The notes: generated from the sequence alone by a model not told the origin. Numbered from the stretch's first letter, positions 35,764 through 45,853 are shown. The stretch: DNA of 64,000 bases from Verrucomicrobiota bacterium (GCA_017309115.1 JAFLEF010000014.1:1-64000); one strand, 5' to 3'. Translations and numbers: made by a program.

Positions 35764-37410
35764 TCAAGCCCCGGACAGGGAGTTGGTGACCATTTGTTGG
35801 GCTTCCCGAACCAGAGTCTGCAAATGCGCCTCGTTCCGGAAACTTTCGGCGTAGATTTTATAGATGTTCTCCGTGCCAGACGGGCGGGCCGCAAACCATC
35901 CGTTGGCCGTGGTCACTTTCAGACCACCAATCGCCGCCTGATTGCCGGGAGCGCGGGTCAGCTTCGCCATGATGGGTTCGCCCGCCAATTCGGCTTCCTT
36001 GACGGCATCGGGTGTCAGTTTCTGCAACCGGGCTTTCTGTTCCGGTGTCGCCGGCGCGTCGATCCGGGTGTAGTAAGGCGTGCCGAATTCGGCAGCCAGC
36101 TTCTGATAATGCCGGCCGGGATCCTCTCCGGTGACTGCCGTGATTTCCGCGGCCAGCAGGTTCATGATCGGCCCATCCTTGTCGGTGGACCACACCGTGC
36201 CGTCCTGCCGCAGGAAACTGGCCCCAGCACTTTCCTCTCCGCCGAAACCGAACGAGCCATCAAACAACCCCGGCGTGAACCATTTGAACCCAACGGGAAC
36301 CTCACACAACCGCCGGCCCAACCGAGCCACGACGCGATCGATCAGGGTGCTGCTGACCAGCGTCTTCCCCACCACCACCGAACTTGGCCAAGCCGGACGA
36401 TGCGTCAGCAAATACTGAATTGCCACGGCCAGATAGTGATTGGGATTCATCAGCCCGACGGAAGGCGTCACGATGCCATGCCGGTCGGAATCCGGATCAT
36501 TGGCAAAGGCCACCTGGAACGTGTCCTTCAGTTTGACGAGGCCGGCCATCGCGTAGGGGCTCGAACAGTCCATCCGGATTTTCCCGTCATGATCCACGCA
36601 CATGAAGGCGAAGGTCGGATCCAATCGAGGGTTCACGACTTCGATATTGAGCCCATAGATTTCGTTGATCGGCGCCCAATACGGCAAAGCGGCGCCGCCG
36701 AGCGGATCCACCCCGAGTTTCAATCCGGCGGAGCGAATGGCGTCCAGGTTGACCACGGACTTCAAGTCGCGGACGTACGGCAGAACGTAGTCTTCCTGTC
36801 GGGTGGTGGGCGCGCGCAGGGCCTGCTCATAGGTCACACGCTTCACTCCAGCGTTGCCACCCCGCAGCAGGTCGTTGGCCCGGTCTTGGACCCACTTGGT
36901 GACATCGGTGTCAGCCGGCCCTCCGTTGGTCGGATTGTATTTGAAGCCACCATCCTCCGGCGGGTTGTGCGAGGGGGTGATGACAATGCCGTCGGCTAGG
37001 CCGGAAGTGCGTCCCTGATTGTAAACCAGGATGGCTCGGGAAATGACCGGGGTGGGCGTCACCCCATCCTGCGGTTGAATCACGGTGGTGACTCCATTGG
37101 CCGCCAGCACCTCCAACGCCGTGCGCTGGGCCGGAGCGGAGAGGGCGTGGGTATCCTTGCCCATGAACAGGGGCCCGGTAGTCCCCTGCTGCTGCCGATA
37201 CTCACAAATGGCCTGAGTGATCGCCAGAATGTGGGCTTCTGTAAAAGTCCCGTTGGAGGAAGTTCCCCGATGCCCGCTGGTGCCGAAACTCACCCGCTGA
37301 TTGGGATCCTGCATGTCCGGCTGCCGGCCGTAGTAGTCCCGTTCGAGGCGGCTTAAATCGACAATGAGGTTCGAGGGAGCCGGGTGTCCGGCGAGAGGAG
37401 ACAGTGCCAT
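35764..37410 (-). CDS. pgm: Phosphoglucomutase (alpha-D-glucose-specific)
   Basis: The 548-residue enzyme interconverts glucose-1- and glucose-6-phosphate. Landmarks are [16 protein letters not shown] (the family's N-terminal signature and active-site region), [20 protein letters not shown] with the phosphorylated serine, the metal loop DPDSDRHGI, the sugar-binding [11 protein letters not shown], and the C-terminal phosphate loop [16 protein letters not shown]. It heads the minus-strand sugar-phosphate series and connects it to glycogen metabolism. Confidence 0.96.
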   Translation of the reverse strand: MALSPLAGHPAPSNLIVDLSRLERDYYGRQPDMQDPNQRVSFGTSGHRGTSSNGTFTEAHILAITQAICEYRQQQGTTGPLFMGKDTHALSAPAQRTALEVLAANGVTTVIQPQDGVTPTPVISRAILVYNQGRTSGLADGIVITPSHNPPEDGGFKYNPTNGGPADTDVTKWVQDRANDLLRGGNAGVKRVTYEQALRAPTTRQEDYVLPYVRDLKSVVNLDAIRSAGLKLGVDPLGGAALPYWAPINEIYGLNIEVVNPRLDPTFAFMCVDHDGKIRMDCSSPYAMAGLVKLKDTFQVAFANDPDSDRHGIVTPSVGLMNPNHYLAVAIQYLLTHRPAWPSSVVVGKTLVSSTLIDRVVARLGRRLCEVPVGFKWFTPGLFDGSFGFGGEESAGASFLRQDGTVWSTDKDGPIMNLLAAEITAVTGEDPGRHYQKLAAEFGTPYYTRIDAPATPEQKARLQKLTPDAVKEAELAGEPIMAKLTRAPGNQAAIGGLKVTTANGWFAARPSGTENIYKIYAESFRNEAHLQTLVREAQQMVTNSLSGA

Positions 37411-37506
37411 GGGTATTTGCGAGAGGTTGTTGGCGAAACGCTAACCACGAACCCCGGCGGAGAGCACGGGGAAACCAGCGGAAGCCAGCAAAGAATCAGC
37501 AACGCA

Positions 37507-38118
37507 TCACCGCGGGAGAATGGGCACAGTGAGATGTTGGGTGTCGTTCCACAGTTGAATCGCCGGACGTTCCCGGGTGTGCTCGTAACTCAGCTGACTC
37601 AGACTGGCCGTTCCCAGGAGAAACAACCGACCTTCCGAGGCCGGTAATCCCAACCACCGAGCGGTGATCACCCGCAGAATATGGCCGCTGGAAAAGATCA
37701 GGGCCCGACCACCCGCCGACCGCAATCGCGCCACGACCCGGTCGGCCCGTTCGCTGATCGCCGCCAGTGTCTCGCCTCCGGGACAACCGTCGCGAAACAA
37801 GTCCCAGTCTGGCCGCTCCCGCCGAATCTCTGATGTTTTCCGTCCCTCGTAGTCGCCATAGTCCCATTCCATGAGGTCGGAATCAGCGACCGCCACGGAT
37901 CCAAACCCCGCCAACGCGCAAGTTTGGGCAGCGCGTTGCAAGGGACTGCACCAAACATGAGGGAACGACTCGGTTCGCAAACGTTCGCCCAAGCGGCGCG
38001 CGTTCTCTTCCCCTTGGCTGGTTAGGGGCAAATCGGTCCGACCGGTGTGCTGTCCGGAGAGGCTCCACGCCGTCTCACCGTGACGCGCCAGATAGATTAC
38101 TGGGAGGGGGTCGTTCAT
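37507..38118 (-). CDS. Histidine phosphatase family protein
   Basis: The 203-residue protein has the phosphohistidine motif YLARHGETAWS near residue 10, the second-shell arginine in CSPLQRAAQT, a conserved WDYGDYEG stretch, and the second catalytic histidine in FSSGHILRVITARW. It belongs to the phosphoglycerate-mutase-like branch 1 phosphatases; sugar phosphates are plausible substrates given the neighbours, but specificity cannot be read. It lies 96 bases upstream of pgm on the same strand, so it may be the first gene of that series. Confidence 0.9.
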   Translation of the reverse strand: MNDPLPVIYLARHGETAWSLSGQHTGRTDLPLTSQGEENARRLGERLRTESFPHVWCSPLQRAAQTCALAGFGSVAVADSDLMEWDYGDYEGRKTSEIRRERPDWDLFRDGCPGGETLAAISERADRVVARLRSAGGRALIFSSGHILRVITARWLGLPASEGRLFLLGTASLSQLSYEHTRERPAIQLWNDTQHLTVPILPR

Positions 38119-38347
38119 GGACGCTACCGAAGTGCCCGACTCCAGCGTGAGTCCGGGCGAATGTCGATGTCGATGTCAGAGAGGAGGGCCGCACTCGGCG
38201 CCACTCGGCGGTACTCAGCCGAACAGCGACGAACGGACGCCGAGCCTGAGTGAGAGATCCCAGTGGAAGGCTGGGAACTCGCGTTGGTTCGCGATTCCAA
38301 CACCTTCAACTCCTGCACTCCCTTGCTTGCCCGGACTTCCCACCGGG

Positions 38348-38746
38348 TTAGCCAACCCAGGCAAAGGTCCCCGGACTTAGCTTCTTAATTTCTTTCACCT
38401 TTCGCCCGGTGGACGAAAACCAAACATGGATATTCTGCGGTTTGAGTTTCAGGGATTCCGCGATGCTCTTGACCGGCAGCCCGCCTTTTCCGGCCTCCTT
38501 GAGCAAACCAATAATCTTCTCCATCAGTTTACCGCGTCCTCCGCGTTTGCCACTGCGCTTGGCTTTGGGCGCCTTGGTCGCGTTGGCCCGGGCCGGGCGT
38601 CCGCGCTTGGCTCCTGGTGCGCTAGCGGAACCAAACCCCGCCAGTTCCGCATCAATTTTGGTAATCTCGGCCAAGTGGGTTTCCTTAAGGGAAATTAGTT
38701 TAGCCAACCGCTGTAGGTCAGCGGACGTCAGTGAAGAGAGGTTCAT
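38348..38746 (-). CDS. AT-hook-like and winged-helix-like putative DNA-binding protein
   Basis: The 132-residue protein has three parts: an N-terminal helix (LTSADLQRLAKLISLKETHLAEI), a basic linker with an AT-hook-like KRGRPAR and GKRGGRGK, and a C-terminal domain (IIGLLKEAGKGGLPVKSIAESLKLKPQNIHVWFS split here) that reads like a winged helix. It may be a small nucleoid or regulatory protein. The ATG at 38746 begins the convincing part. It stands alone with 229 bases of featureless spacer to the phosphatase gene. Confidence 0.75.
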   Translation of the reverse strand: MNLSSLTSADLQRLAKLISLKETHLAEITKIDAELAGFGSASAPGAKRGRPARANATKAPKAKRSGKRGGRGKLMEKIIGLLKEAGKGGLPVKSIAESLKLKPQNIHVWFSSTGRKVKEIKKLSPGTFAWVG

Positions 38747-38857
38747 TGGGAGCCCTTGGAATAGAGCGATTAGACAGCGACGACAAGCACAGGATGTCAC
38801 AATGCGGGGATTTACACCCGGACACCGCCGTCGAGAACAACCGAACCTAAGCGAGCT

Positions 38858-39211
38858 CTAAACCAACTGGAGCAAGAACGCGGGCAGCCGCCAGGATCGC
38901 CCGGTATGTCGCAAATCCTCCACAATCCAATATCCGTCCTCCGCTCGCACGGTACGGACCCGCTCGCCCGGAGCCAATCCCTCCGGAAGAACAAACGTCT
39001 CGGACCACCGCGTGGCAATCGTCTCGCACACCTGATCGGGCTGAGTTGGGACTAGGCTCCCCATAACCGATTCGACGAGCAAAGCGCGGGCCAGAGGCGC
39101 CCGGACTTCGACCTGTCGCTGACTGTGGAGATCGGAGTTCACCTGACCCGTGCCCGCCGACAATTCGGGGCGTGCTGCCACCACCTCCGCACGTCCTGAA
39201 ATTTTTTGCAT
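38858..39211 (-). CDS. Hypothetical protein
   Basis: From the ATG at 39211 a 117-residue product can be read; its C-terminal half (RWSETFVLPEGLAPGERVRTVRAEDGYWIVEDLRHTGRSW in pieces) looks like a genuine protein, the N-terminal half less so. It is divergent from the DUF4331 gene with 48 bases between starts. No family is recognised. The long upstream extension of this frame is antisense to the DUF4331 gene and not credible. Confidence 0.45.
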   Translation of the reverse strand: MQKISGRAEVVAARPELSAGTGQVNSDLHSQRQVEVRAPLARALLVESVMGSLVPTQPDQVCETIATRWSETFVLPEGLAPGERVRTVRAEDGYWIVEDLRHTGRSWRLPAFLLQLV

Positions 39212-39259
39212 CCAGTCCTCTGCCTCGTTCGTAAACCGGTTGTTCTGACCAACGATTCC

Positions 39260-40882
39260 ATGAACACCAAAATTCTCCTCCCCCTGCTGGCTTCCGGTTT
39301 CGGCCTCTCCGTCTTCGGCTCCAGCCATCGCGAAGCTCCAGCCATAACGAGTCAGCCCAAACTCGATTGCTCGGACTACTATGCCTTCAACAGCTACGAA
39401 CCCGCTCGCGGCGACTATGTCACGCTCATCGCCAACTATTTGCCCCTCCAGGATGCCTACGGCGGGCCCAACTATTTTCAACTGGATCCCCAAGCCTTGT
39501 ACGAAATTCACGTCGATAACACTGGCGACGCCGTGGAGGACCTGACCTTCCAGTTCCGCTTTCAAAACGCCGCGCGCGACATCGCTCTCGTGATCGGCAC
39601 TGGAGACAACCGCCGGACCAATGCCATTCCTCTGCTGGCAGCGGGTCAGATCACCGCCGGCAACAATGGCGCGCTGAATGTGGATCAGACCTATACGCTC
39701 TCGGTCATTCGCGGTCCACGACGCACGGGTTCCTCCACACCAGTCCTCAATCCCGCCAACAACACGCCGAACTTCACCAAGCCTCAGGATAACGTCGGCA
39801 ACAAGACGTTCCCGGAATACACCGCTTATGCCGACCAATACATCTACGAAATCGCCCTTCCCGGCACGGACAAGAAGGGCAAGGTCTTCGTGGGCCAGCG
39901 AAAGGATCCGTTCGTGGTGAATCTGGGCGAAACCTTCGACCTCATTAACCTGAACCCGCTCGGCACGGTGGACGGCGCCAAGGATTCCCTGGCGGACAAA
40001 AACGTCACCGCACTGTGTCTGGAGCTGCCCAAGGAATTTCTCCTGGCTGGGGGCAATGGCCCGATTATCGGCACTTGGACCACCGCCAGTCGGGTGGACG
40101 GCACCACCATCACGCAGGTCTCTCGACTCGGCATGCCCTTAGTCAACGAAGTGGTCATCGGGCTGAAGCACAAGGACGTCTTCAACGCGTCCGAACCCAA
40201 GGATGACCTGCAATTCGTGGATTACATCACCCATCCCACGCTTCCGGCCCTGATTGAGATTCTGTTCCCGATCGCCAAGGCGCCCACCACGTTTCCTCGG
40301 GCGGATTTGGTCGCGGCGTTTGCCACGGGTGTGGAAGGGCTCAACAAGAACGGGTCGCTGGGCGAGATGCAGCGCTTGAACACCGCCATTCCGGCCACGC
40401 CCCGGGATTCCCAAAACAATCTGGGTGTGATCGCGGGCATCACCGGTGGCGTGCTGGATCCGGCGAAGGCTGATTTGGCCGGATTCCCCAATGGTCGCCG
40501 ACCGGGTGATGACGTCGTGGACATCGAACTCCGAGTCGCCATGGGCAAGCTGCTGACTCCTGCGGAAGCCCCGGTGGGCGACGCGCCGATCACCGATGGC
40601 GCGCTCGTCAACGCTTCGTTCTTCGCCAATCAATTCCCGTATCTGCTCGCCCCGCTGGGGGGTTCCCCGAACGATCTCAGCATCACCATTCAACCCCAGG
40701 CGGGCGCCTCGCTGAACGGACCGCTCCGTCCGGTCCCGGGCAAGTTTGATCCGGCCACCCGACGTCTGACCGTGACGGCCCCAGCGGAAGGAAGTTCGTT
40801 TCTGGGCGTGAAGGCCGATGCCAAGGTGACCTTGTCCCAACCGGCCGCCGCTGCCGGAGAACTCTCCGCCAAGGTTCAATAG
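39260..40882 (+). CDS. DUF4331 family secreted protein
   Basis: The 540-residue protein has a short signal peptide ending near FGSS and then HREAPAI, the diagnostic start of DUF4331 proteins, followed by LDCSDYYAF and repeated beta-rich segments with the family's typical 'PKDDLQFVDYITHPTLPALIEIL' region (seen here in pieces around residue 315-335). Its biochemical role is unknown. Genes of this type are found with a TPR protein and a HupE/UreJ membrane protein, exactly as here. A strong hairpin follows the stop codon. Confidence 0.9.
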   Translation: MNTKILLPLLASGFGLSVFGSSHREAPAITSQPKLDCSDYYAFNSYEPARGDYVTLIANYLPLQDAYGGPNYFQLDPQALYEIHVDNTGDAVEDLTFQFRFQNAARDIALVIGTGDNRRTNAIPLLAAGQITAGNNGALNVDQTYTLSVIRGPRRTGSSTPVLNPANNTPNFTKPQDNVGNKTFPEYTAYADQYIYEIALPGTDKKGKVFVGQRKDPFVVNLGETFDLINLNPLGTVDGAKDSLADKNVTALCLELPKEFLLAGGNGPIIGTWTTASRVDGTTITQVSRLGMPLVNEVVIGLKHKDVFNASEPKDDLQFVDYITHPTLPALIEILFPIAKAPTTFPRADLVAAFATGVEGLNKNGSLGEMQRLNTAIPATPRDSQNNLGVIAGITGGVLDPAKADLAGFPNGRRPGDDVVDIELRVAMGKLLTPAEAPVGDAPITDGALVNASFFANQFPYLLAPLGGSPNDLSITIQPQAGASLNGPLRPVPGKFDPATRRLTVTAPAEGSSFLGVKADAKVTLSQPAAAAGELSAKVQ

Positions 40883-40910
40883 CACTTGGACTTCTCGAGT
40901 GAGAATTCCC

Positions 40911-40949
40911 GGCGGGTCCGGCGTCACCCGTGTGGACGCCGGACCTGCC
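40911..40949 (+). terminator. Strong intercistronic hairpin (terminator- or attenuator-like)
   Basis: GGCGGGTCCGGCGTC at 40911-40925 pairs with GACGCCGGACCTGCC at 40935-40949, fifteen pairs including one G-U, around a nine-base loop. There is no T run after it, so it is not a textbook terminator. Its place, 29 bases past the DUF4331 stop and before the TPR and HupE genes, suggests RNA stabilisation or partial termination. Confidence 0.6.
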
Positions 40950-41130
40950 CCAACCCCCGCCTCCGAAACATCCCATGAACCGCCGTAGCCGCAGACGGAA
41001 GGACGCGCCATCTGAATTCCCACCGCCCAACCCGCAAACTCGGCATGGAGTCCTGGTGACCGGACAGCGCCCCGATCCCGCGTCGGTTCATTGTCCTAAC
41101 TCGCATCCGTTTTGGAGGTTTTCTCTTCCC

Positions 41131-42324
41131 ATGAACTGGACTTCACCCCGCTGCCTGCTGTTCGTCCCGCTGGGCCTCGCGCTCCAGGGTTTCGCCCCAG
41201 TCTCAGGAGCGACGGTCTGGCGCCCGAATCAAGACTCGGACGTGATCGCCACCGTCCGGACCGGAGGTTCGTCGGCGGCGGATCGAGAGTTGCGGAATCT
41301 GCGGCAAACGTTGGCCGCCAATCCCACTCAGCCGAGCCTCGCCCTGGAAGTGGCTCAACGCGCCTTGGACCGCGGCAAACGGGAGGCGGATCCGCGATTC
41401 CTGGGTCAGGCCGAGCTGGCCTTGGCTCCCTGGAAGGATCTGCCCGACGTCCCGGTTCCCCTGCGACTGGTTCGGGCGAATCTGCACCAAACGCTTCACA
41501 ACTTCCCAGCCGCCTTGGCGGACTTGAATCAGGTGCTGAAGGAGGATCCGCGCCACCTCCAAGCCTGGCTCATGAAAGCCACCGTGCACACGGTTCAGAG
41601 TGACTACACCCAGGCGCGAACGGCGGCGGCCCAACTGCTCGGAAAAGCGGACGACCTCGTGGCCACCGCGGCCATTGCCCAAATCGGCATCGCAACGGGC
41701 AACGCCGAGGCCGCGTGCCGCCAACTCGAGCGGGCTCTGGAGCAGGAGTCGTCCCGCCCAGCGGATCCGTCCCGCACGGCGGTTCGGGTCTGGGCGACCA
41801 CGATGCTGGCCGAATCGCTGGCCGGATTGGGAAGGTCCGTCCCCGCCGAACACCGATTTCGGGAGGCTCTCAGCCTGGACCCGACAGAACCCTATCTGTT
41901 GGCGGCCTACGCGGACTTCCTGTTGTCCCAGAATCGCCCCGAGGAAGTCCTGACCCTGCTGGCTGCACACCGGAGTCAGGACGGCCTCCGACTCCGCTGC
42001 GCCGAAGCCAGCTACCGGGCGACGGGAGAACGTCCCACCCATGAGGTTACCGTTCTGGCGGAACAGTTCGCCGCGGCCCGGGCTCGTGGCGAGCGGGTGC
42101 ATTTGCGCGAGGAAGCGCGTTTTGAATTGCGACTCCAGCGACAACCAGCCCGAGCGCTGGCGTTGGCCCGGGAGAACTGGCAGGTCCAAAAGGAAGCCGC
42201 TGACTTTCAGTTACTATGGGAAGCAGCCCAGGCCGTTCCGGATGAACCCACCTTGCGCGAACTGAAGGAATGGCCGGCTCCAGCCGGCTTCGTTCCGCGA
42301 CTCCCCGGTGAACCCCAACTTTGA
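41131..42324 (+). CDS. Secreted TPR protein of the DUF4331 cassette
   Basis: A 397-residue protein with a signal peptide (CLLFVPLGLALQGFAPVSGA) and TPR-type helices from about residue 85 (LRLVRANLHQTLHNFPAALADLNQVLKEDP in pieces; AEHRFREALSLDPTEPYLLAAYADFLL). A GGAGG lies about 13 bases before the ATG at 41131, supporting this start over longer readings. It probably binds partner proteins outside the cytoplasm. It is sandwiched between DUF4331 and HupE/UreJ-like genes; only nine bases separate it from the latter. Confidence 0.85.
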   Translation: MNWTSPRCLLFVPLGLALQGFAPVSGATVWRPNQDSDVIATVRTGGSSAADRELRNLRQTLAANPTQPSLALEVAQRALDRGKREADPRFLGQAELALAPWKDLPDVPVPLRLVRANLHQTLHNFPAALADLNQVLKEDPRHLQAWLMKATVHTVQSDYTQARTAAAQLLGKADDLVATAAIAQIGIATGNAEAACRQLERALEQESSRPADPSRTAVRVWATTMLAESLAGLGRSVPAEHRFREALSLDPTEPYLLAAYADFLLSQNRPEEVLTLLAAHRSQDGLRLRCAEASYRATGERPTHEVTVLAEQFAAARARGERVHLREEARFELRLQRQPARALALARENWQVQKEAADFQLLWEAAQAVPDEPTLRELKEWPAPAGFVPRLPGEPQL

Positions 42325-42333
42325 GAGTGACGA

Positions 42334-43578
42334 ATGGAATCCACCCCCACCCCCGGTTCCGGCCCTTGGACGAATCCGCTGGAGCACTGCCCACGGACCC
42401 GGCGCCTTGTCCCCCGCACGGGACACCTTCGTCACTCTCTTGGTCTTTTCTTGCTGAGCTTCTGGCTGCTGAGTCTGGCCCAAGCGCACACCGCCAGCAC
42501 CGCCTACCTGCAGGTATCGGCCATGTCCGACCGGATCTCGGGCCGATTGGAGCTTCCTCTGCGAGATCTCGAGGATCGCTTCGGACTGGATACAAATGAG
42601 GACGGTCAGCTGACCTGGGGCGAGTTCCGCCGTCGCGGGGCGGAAATCGAGGCCTGGGTTCGTCGCGGCTTGGTTTGGTCCAGCGGAACCAACGCCCTGC
42701 CTTGGACGACTGCGGAGTGGCAGGTCTCCCAGCGTCAGGACGAAGGCTATGCGGTCCTGGATTTTCAGGTGAACGAAGTCGCCGAGGTGCAACTCACCTA
42801 CGGGCTTTTGTGGGACCAGGATCCCCTGCACCGCTGTCTGGTGTTCTGGAATGCCGCGTCACGTCCCGGACAGGTTCTGGCGTTGTCGCCCACGGACCGC
42901 ACCTGGTCGGTTCCGGCGCCAGGAGCCACAACTTCGGCCGGGTGGTTAACCCTCGTCCGCGAGGGGGTGCACCACATCTGGACCGGATACGACCACCTCC
43001 TGTTCCTGCTGGCGCTCCTCCTGCCGGCCGTTCTGCGGCGCACTCCGACGGGTTGGGCGCCCGTGGGTGACTTGGGGTCGGCGCTCCGAGATGTCATCAA
43101 GGTCGTTACGGCCTTCACCGTGGCGCATTCGCTCACCCTCATTCTGGTGACCCTCGGCTGGGTCAGTCTCCCCTCTCGCTGGGTCGAAGTGACCATTGCG
43201 GGCAGCATTGGAGTAGCGGCGTTCGCCAATTTTCGAGGTCGGCCCCGCCTGGGTGACTCCGGCATCCGGGAGATTCTGACGTCTCCCTGGGCGGTGGCCT
43301 TTCTGTTCGGCCTGATTCACGGGTTCGGTTTCGCCGGCGTTCTGACCGAACTGGAATTGCCGCCAGGACACCTCGCCGGCCCGCTTCTGGGGTTCAATCT
43401 GGGAGTTGAACTGGGCCAACTGGCCTGTGTTCTGGTGTTTGTACCGCTGGCGTTCGCCCTTCGTGCGACTTGGTTCTATCGGCAGGGCGTGCTCCCAGTG
43501 GGGTCGGCGCTGATTCTACTGATGGCCGCCGGGTGGGTGGTGGAGCGGAGTTTTGGTCTGGGGTTCATGCCCCTTTGA
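42334..43578 (+). CDS. HupE/UreJ-like membrane protein with EF-hand
   Basis: The 414-residue protein has a leader (hydrophobic about 37-48), an extracytoplasmic domain, and a C-terminal membrane domain of six or more helices with the HupE/UreJ_2 signature GVHHIWTGYDHLLFLLALLL and a late LIHGFGFAGVL. HupE/UreJ proteins are metal (nickel or cobalt)-related permeases, though the function of this subgroup is unknown. The extracytoplasmic part contains a canonical EF-hand loop, DTNEDGQLTWGE (about residues 86-97), suggesting calcium binding. It ends the DUF4331-TPR-HupE cassette. Confidence 0.87.
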   Translation: MESTPTPGSGPWTNPLEHCPRTRRLVPRTGHLRHSLGLFLLSFWLLSLAQAHTASTAYLQVSAMSDRISGRLELPLRDLEDRFGLDTNEDGQLTWGEFRRRGAEIEAWVRRGLVWSSGTNALPWTTAEWQVSQRQDEGYAVLDFQVNEVAEVQLTYGLLWDQDPLHRCLVFWNAASRPGQVLALSPTDRTWSVPAPGATTSAGWLTLVREGVHHIWTGYDHLLFLLALLLPAVLRRTPTGWAPVGDLGSALRDVIKVVTAFTVAHSLTLILVTLGWVSLPSRWVEVTIAGSIGVAAFANFRGRPRLGDSGIREILTSPWAVAFLFGLIHGFGFAGVLTELELPPGHLAGPLLGFNLGVELGQLACVLVFVPLAFALRATWFYRQGVLPVGSALILLMAAGWVVERSFGLGFMPL

Positions 43579-43702
43579 AGTGGCTCAAGTAACGGGTCGG
43601 CCTGACCGTGACCGTGACCGCGACGCCGACAAAATTCCGGGGCCGAGACTGATCCGTTGACGCGTGGTCGGGAGACTCACACCTTCCGCCGTCACGTTTT
43701 TG

Positions 43703-45853
43703 ATGAAGACCCTCCTCTTTGTTTGCACCGGAAACACCTGTCGCAGCCCCATGGCGGAAGCCTTGGCGCGGCAGGCGTTGGCGAACAAAAGCGGTTGGCG
43801 GGTCGTTTCGGCGGGTCTGGGCGCGGTCAATGGTCATCCACCCAGCCCACACGCGGTCAAAGCCATGCGGGCTCTGGGCGTGGATATTTCGGGACACCGC
43901 TCCCAAATGGTCACGCATCGGCTGGTCCGGGAGGCCAGTTACATTTTTGGACTCACTCATGGGCATGTCGAAGGGCTCATGTACCTTTATCCCGAGGCGG
44001 CAGAAAAAACCTTCGTTCTACGGGAGTTTGACGACACTCTGCACGCTTTCGATAAGGACATCAGCGATCCTATCGGCGGTCCGCTGGAAGGCTACCTGGC
44101 CTGCCGGGACCAGATCGAACAAGGCGTTACCACCATGTTGCAGTTTCTCGAACGTCAAGAGACTCAGTCCCGCGCCACTCTTTCCGTGGCGCTGGGTTCC
44201 GACCATGCCGGGTTTGCGCTCAAGCAGGCCCTGCTCCCCGAACTGAAGCGTCGGGGTATTGAAGTTCACGATTTGGGCACCCATTCGCCCGAATCCACCG
44301 ACTACCCGGACTACGCCCACGCCGTGGCCCATGCGGTGGCTGACGGCTCGGCCGACTTCGGGGTTCTGTGCTGCTCCACCGGGATCGGCATGAGCATGGC
44401 CGCCAACAAGGTCGAGGGAGTCCGGGCAGCCTTGGTCGTCAACGAGGAGACGGCCACCCTCACCCGGCGTCACAACGACGCCAATGTCCTCTGCCTTGGG
44501 GCCAAAACCAGCACCCCGCAGCAGGCGATCAAGATTCTCGAGGCGTTTCTCCAGGCCGAATTTGAAGGCGGCCGGCACGAACGCCGCATTCAAAAACTAG
44601 AAGACGAAGTGCATCCCGAACTCTCCCTCGAATCCGTCGATCCGGCCCTCGCCGAAATCATCCAACACGAACGGCGACGTCAGCAGGAAAACATCGAGCT
44701 GATCGCCTCCGAAAACTTCACCAGCCCGGCGGTCATGGCGGTTCAGGGAAGTGTCCTGACCAACAAGTACGCCGAAGGCTATCCGAAGAAGCGTTGGTAC
44801 GGTGGTTGTGAGTTTGTGGATGAAGCCGAACAACTGGCCATTGATCGGGCCAAGCAACTGTTCGGAGCCGAGCACGCCAACGTCCAACCGCACTCCGGTT
44901 CGGGCGCCAACATGGCAGTGTACTTCGCCCTGCTGAAGCCCGGGGACAAACTGCTGACGATGGATCTGTCTCACGGCGGCCATCTCACCCACGGCAACAA
45001 AGCCAACTTCTCCGGAAAATTCTTCGAGATCGTTCACTACGGGGTCCGCAAGGAGGACGAACGTCTGGACTACGATCAATTGGCCGCTCTGGCCCGCGAA
45101 CATCGGCCCAAAATGATCACCGTCGGCGCCTCGGCGTATCCGCGCGTGATCGACTTCCAGCGCATGAGCGAGATTGCGAAGGAAGTCGGAGCCCTGATGC
45201 TGGCCGACATCGCCCACATCGCGGGTCTGGTCGCGGCGGGAATTCATCCCAGCCCGGTGCCCTTCGCCGACTTTGTCACCACCACCACGCACAAAACCCT
45301 GCGCGGACCACGCGGTGGCTTGATTTTGTGCAAGGCGCAATACGCCAAGGCGATTGACTCCCAGGTGTTCCCGGGAATCCAGGGCGGACCGCTGATGCAC
45401 GTGATCGCGGCCAAAGCCGTCTGCTTCCACGAAGCGCTGCAGGCGGGCTTCAAGGATTACCAGCAGCAGATCGTTCACAATGCCGTGGCGTTGGCCGAGG
45501 GCATGAAGCGGAACGGATTCCGACTGGTTTCCGGCGGCACTGAGAACCACGTGATGCTCGTCGATGTGGGCGCGCGTGGCTTGACCGGCAAGCAATGTCA
45601 GCTGGCCTTGGACGAAGCCGGCATCACCACCAACAAGAACACGATTCCGTTCGAGACGCGCTCGCCGTTTGAAGCGTCAGGCGTTCGTCTGGGCACTCCA
45701 GCAGTGACCACCCGGGGCATGAAGACCGCGGAAATGGCGGCGATCGCGGACATGATCAGCGAGGTGTTGCTCGACATCAGCAATCCCGGCACGGCCCACG
45801 CCGTTCGCGAACGGGTGCGGGCGCTGACCGCGAAGTTCCCGCTGCCTTACTGA
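43703..45853 (+). CDS. Three-domain fusion: arginine-phosphatase-like, RpiB and serine hydroxymethyltransferase
   Basis: One uninterrupted 716-residue reading. Residues 1-150 are a low-molecular-weight phosphatase with CTGNTCRS (Cys8, Thr12, Arg14) and the acid DPIGG (Asp122); the Thr is the residue that gives YwlE its phosphoarginine preference. Residues 158-295 are RpiB ([11 protein letters not shown]; catalytic Cys224 in CCSTGIG). Residues 305-716 are serine hydroxymethyltransferase ([28 protein letters not shown] lysine Lys531 in [14 protein letters not shown]), making glycine and methylene-tetrahydrofolate. In Bacillus ywlE, ywlF (rpiB) and glyA are close neighbours in the same order. 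All three active sites appear intact. Confidence 0.93.
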   Translation: MKTLLFVCTGNTCRSPMAEALARQALANKSGWRVVSAGLGAVNGHPPSPHAVKAMRALGVDISGHRSQMVTHRLVREASYIFGLTHGHVEGLMYLYPEAAEKTFVLREFDDTLHAFDKDISDPIGGPLEGYLACRDQIEQGVTTMLQFLERQETQSRATLSVALGSDHAGFALKQALLPELKRRGIEVHDLGTHSPESTDYPDYAHAVAHAVADGSADFGVLCCSTGIGMSMAANKVEGVRAALVVNEETATLTRRHNDANVLCLGAKTSTPQQAIKILEAFLQAEFEGGRHERRIQKLEDEVHPELSLESVDPALAEIIQHERRRQQENIELIASENFTSPAVMAVQGSVLTNKYAEGYPKKRWYGGCEFVDEAEQLAIDRAKQLFGAEHANVQPHSGSGANMAVYFALLKPGDKLLTMDLSHGGHLTHGNKANFSGKFFEIVHYGVRKEDERLDYDQLAALAREHRPKMITVGASAYPRVIDFQRMSEIAKEVGALMLADIAHIAGLVAAGIHPSPVPFADFVTTTTHKTLRGPRGGLILCKAQYAKAIDSQVFPGIQGGPLMHVIAAKAVCFHEALQAGFKDYQQQIVHNAVALAEGMKRNGFRLVSGGTENHVMLVDVGARGLTGKQCQLALDEAGITTNKNTIPFETRSPFEASGVRLGTPAVTTRGMKTAEMAAIADMISEVLLDISNPGTAHAVRERVRALTAKFPLPY

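Noticed and set aside
40139-41023. Minus-strand frame of 294 codons opposite DUF4331
   Set aside because: Shadow of the DUF4331 gene and its downstream spacer; Gly/Arg-rich with no family features.
43703-45853. Triple fusion as an assembly artefact
   Set aside because: The linkers between domains are in frame without stops, there is no internal start with a ribosome-binding site at either junction, and codon use is uniform. Resequencing would still be worthwhile.
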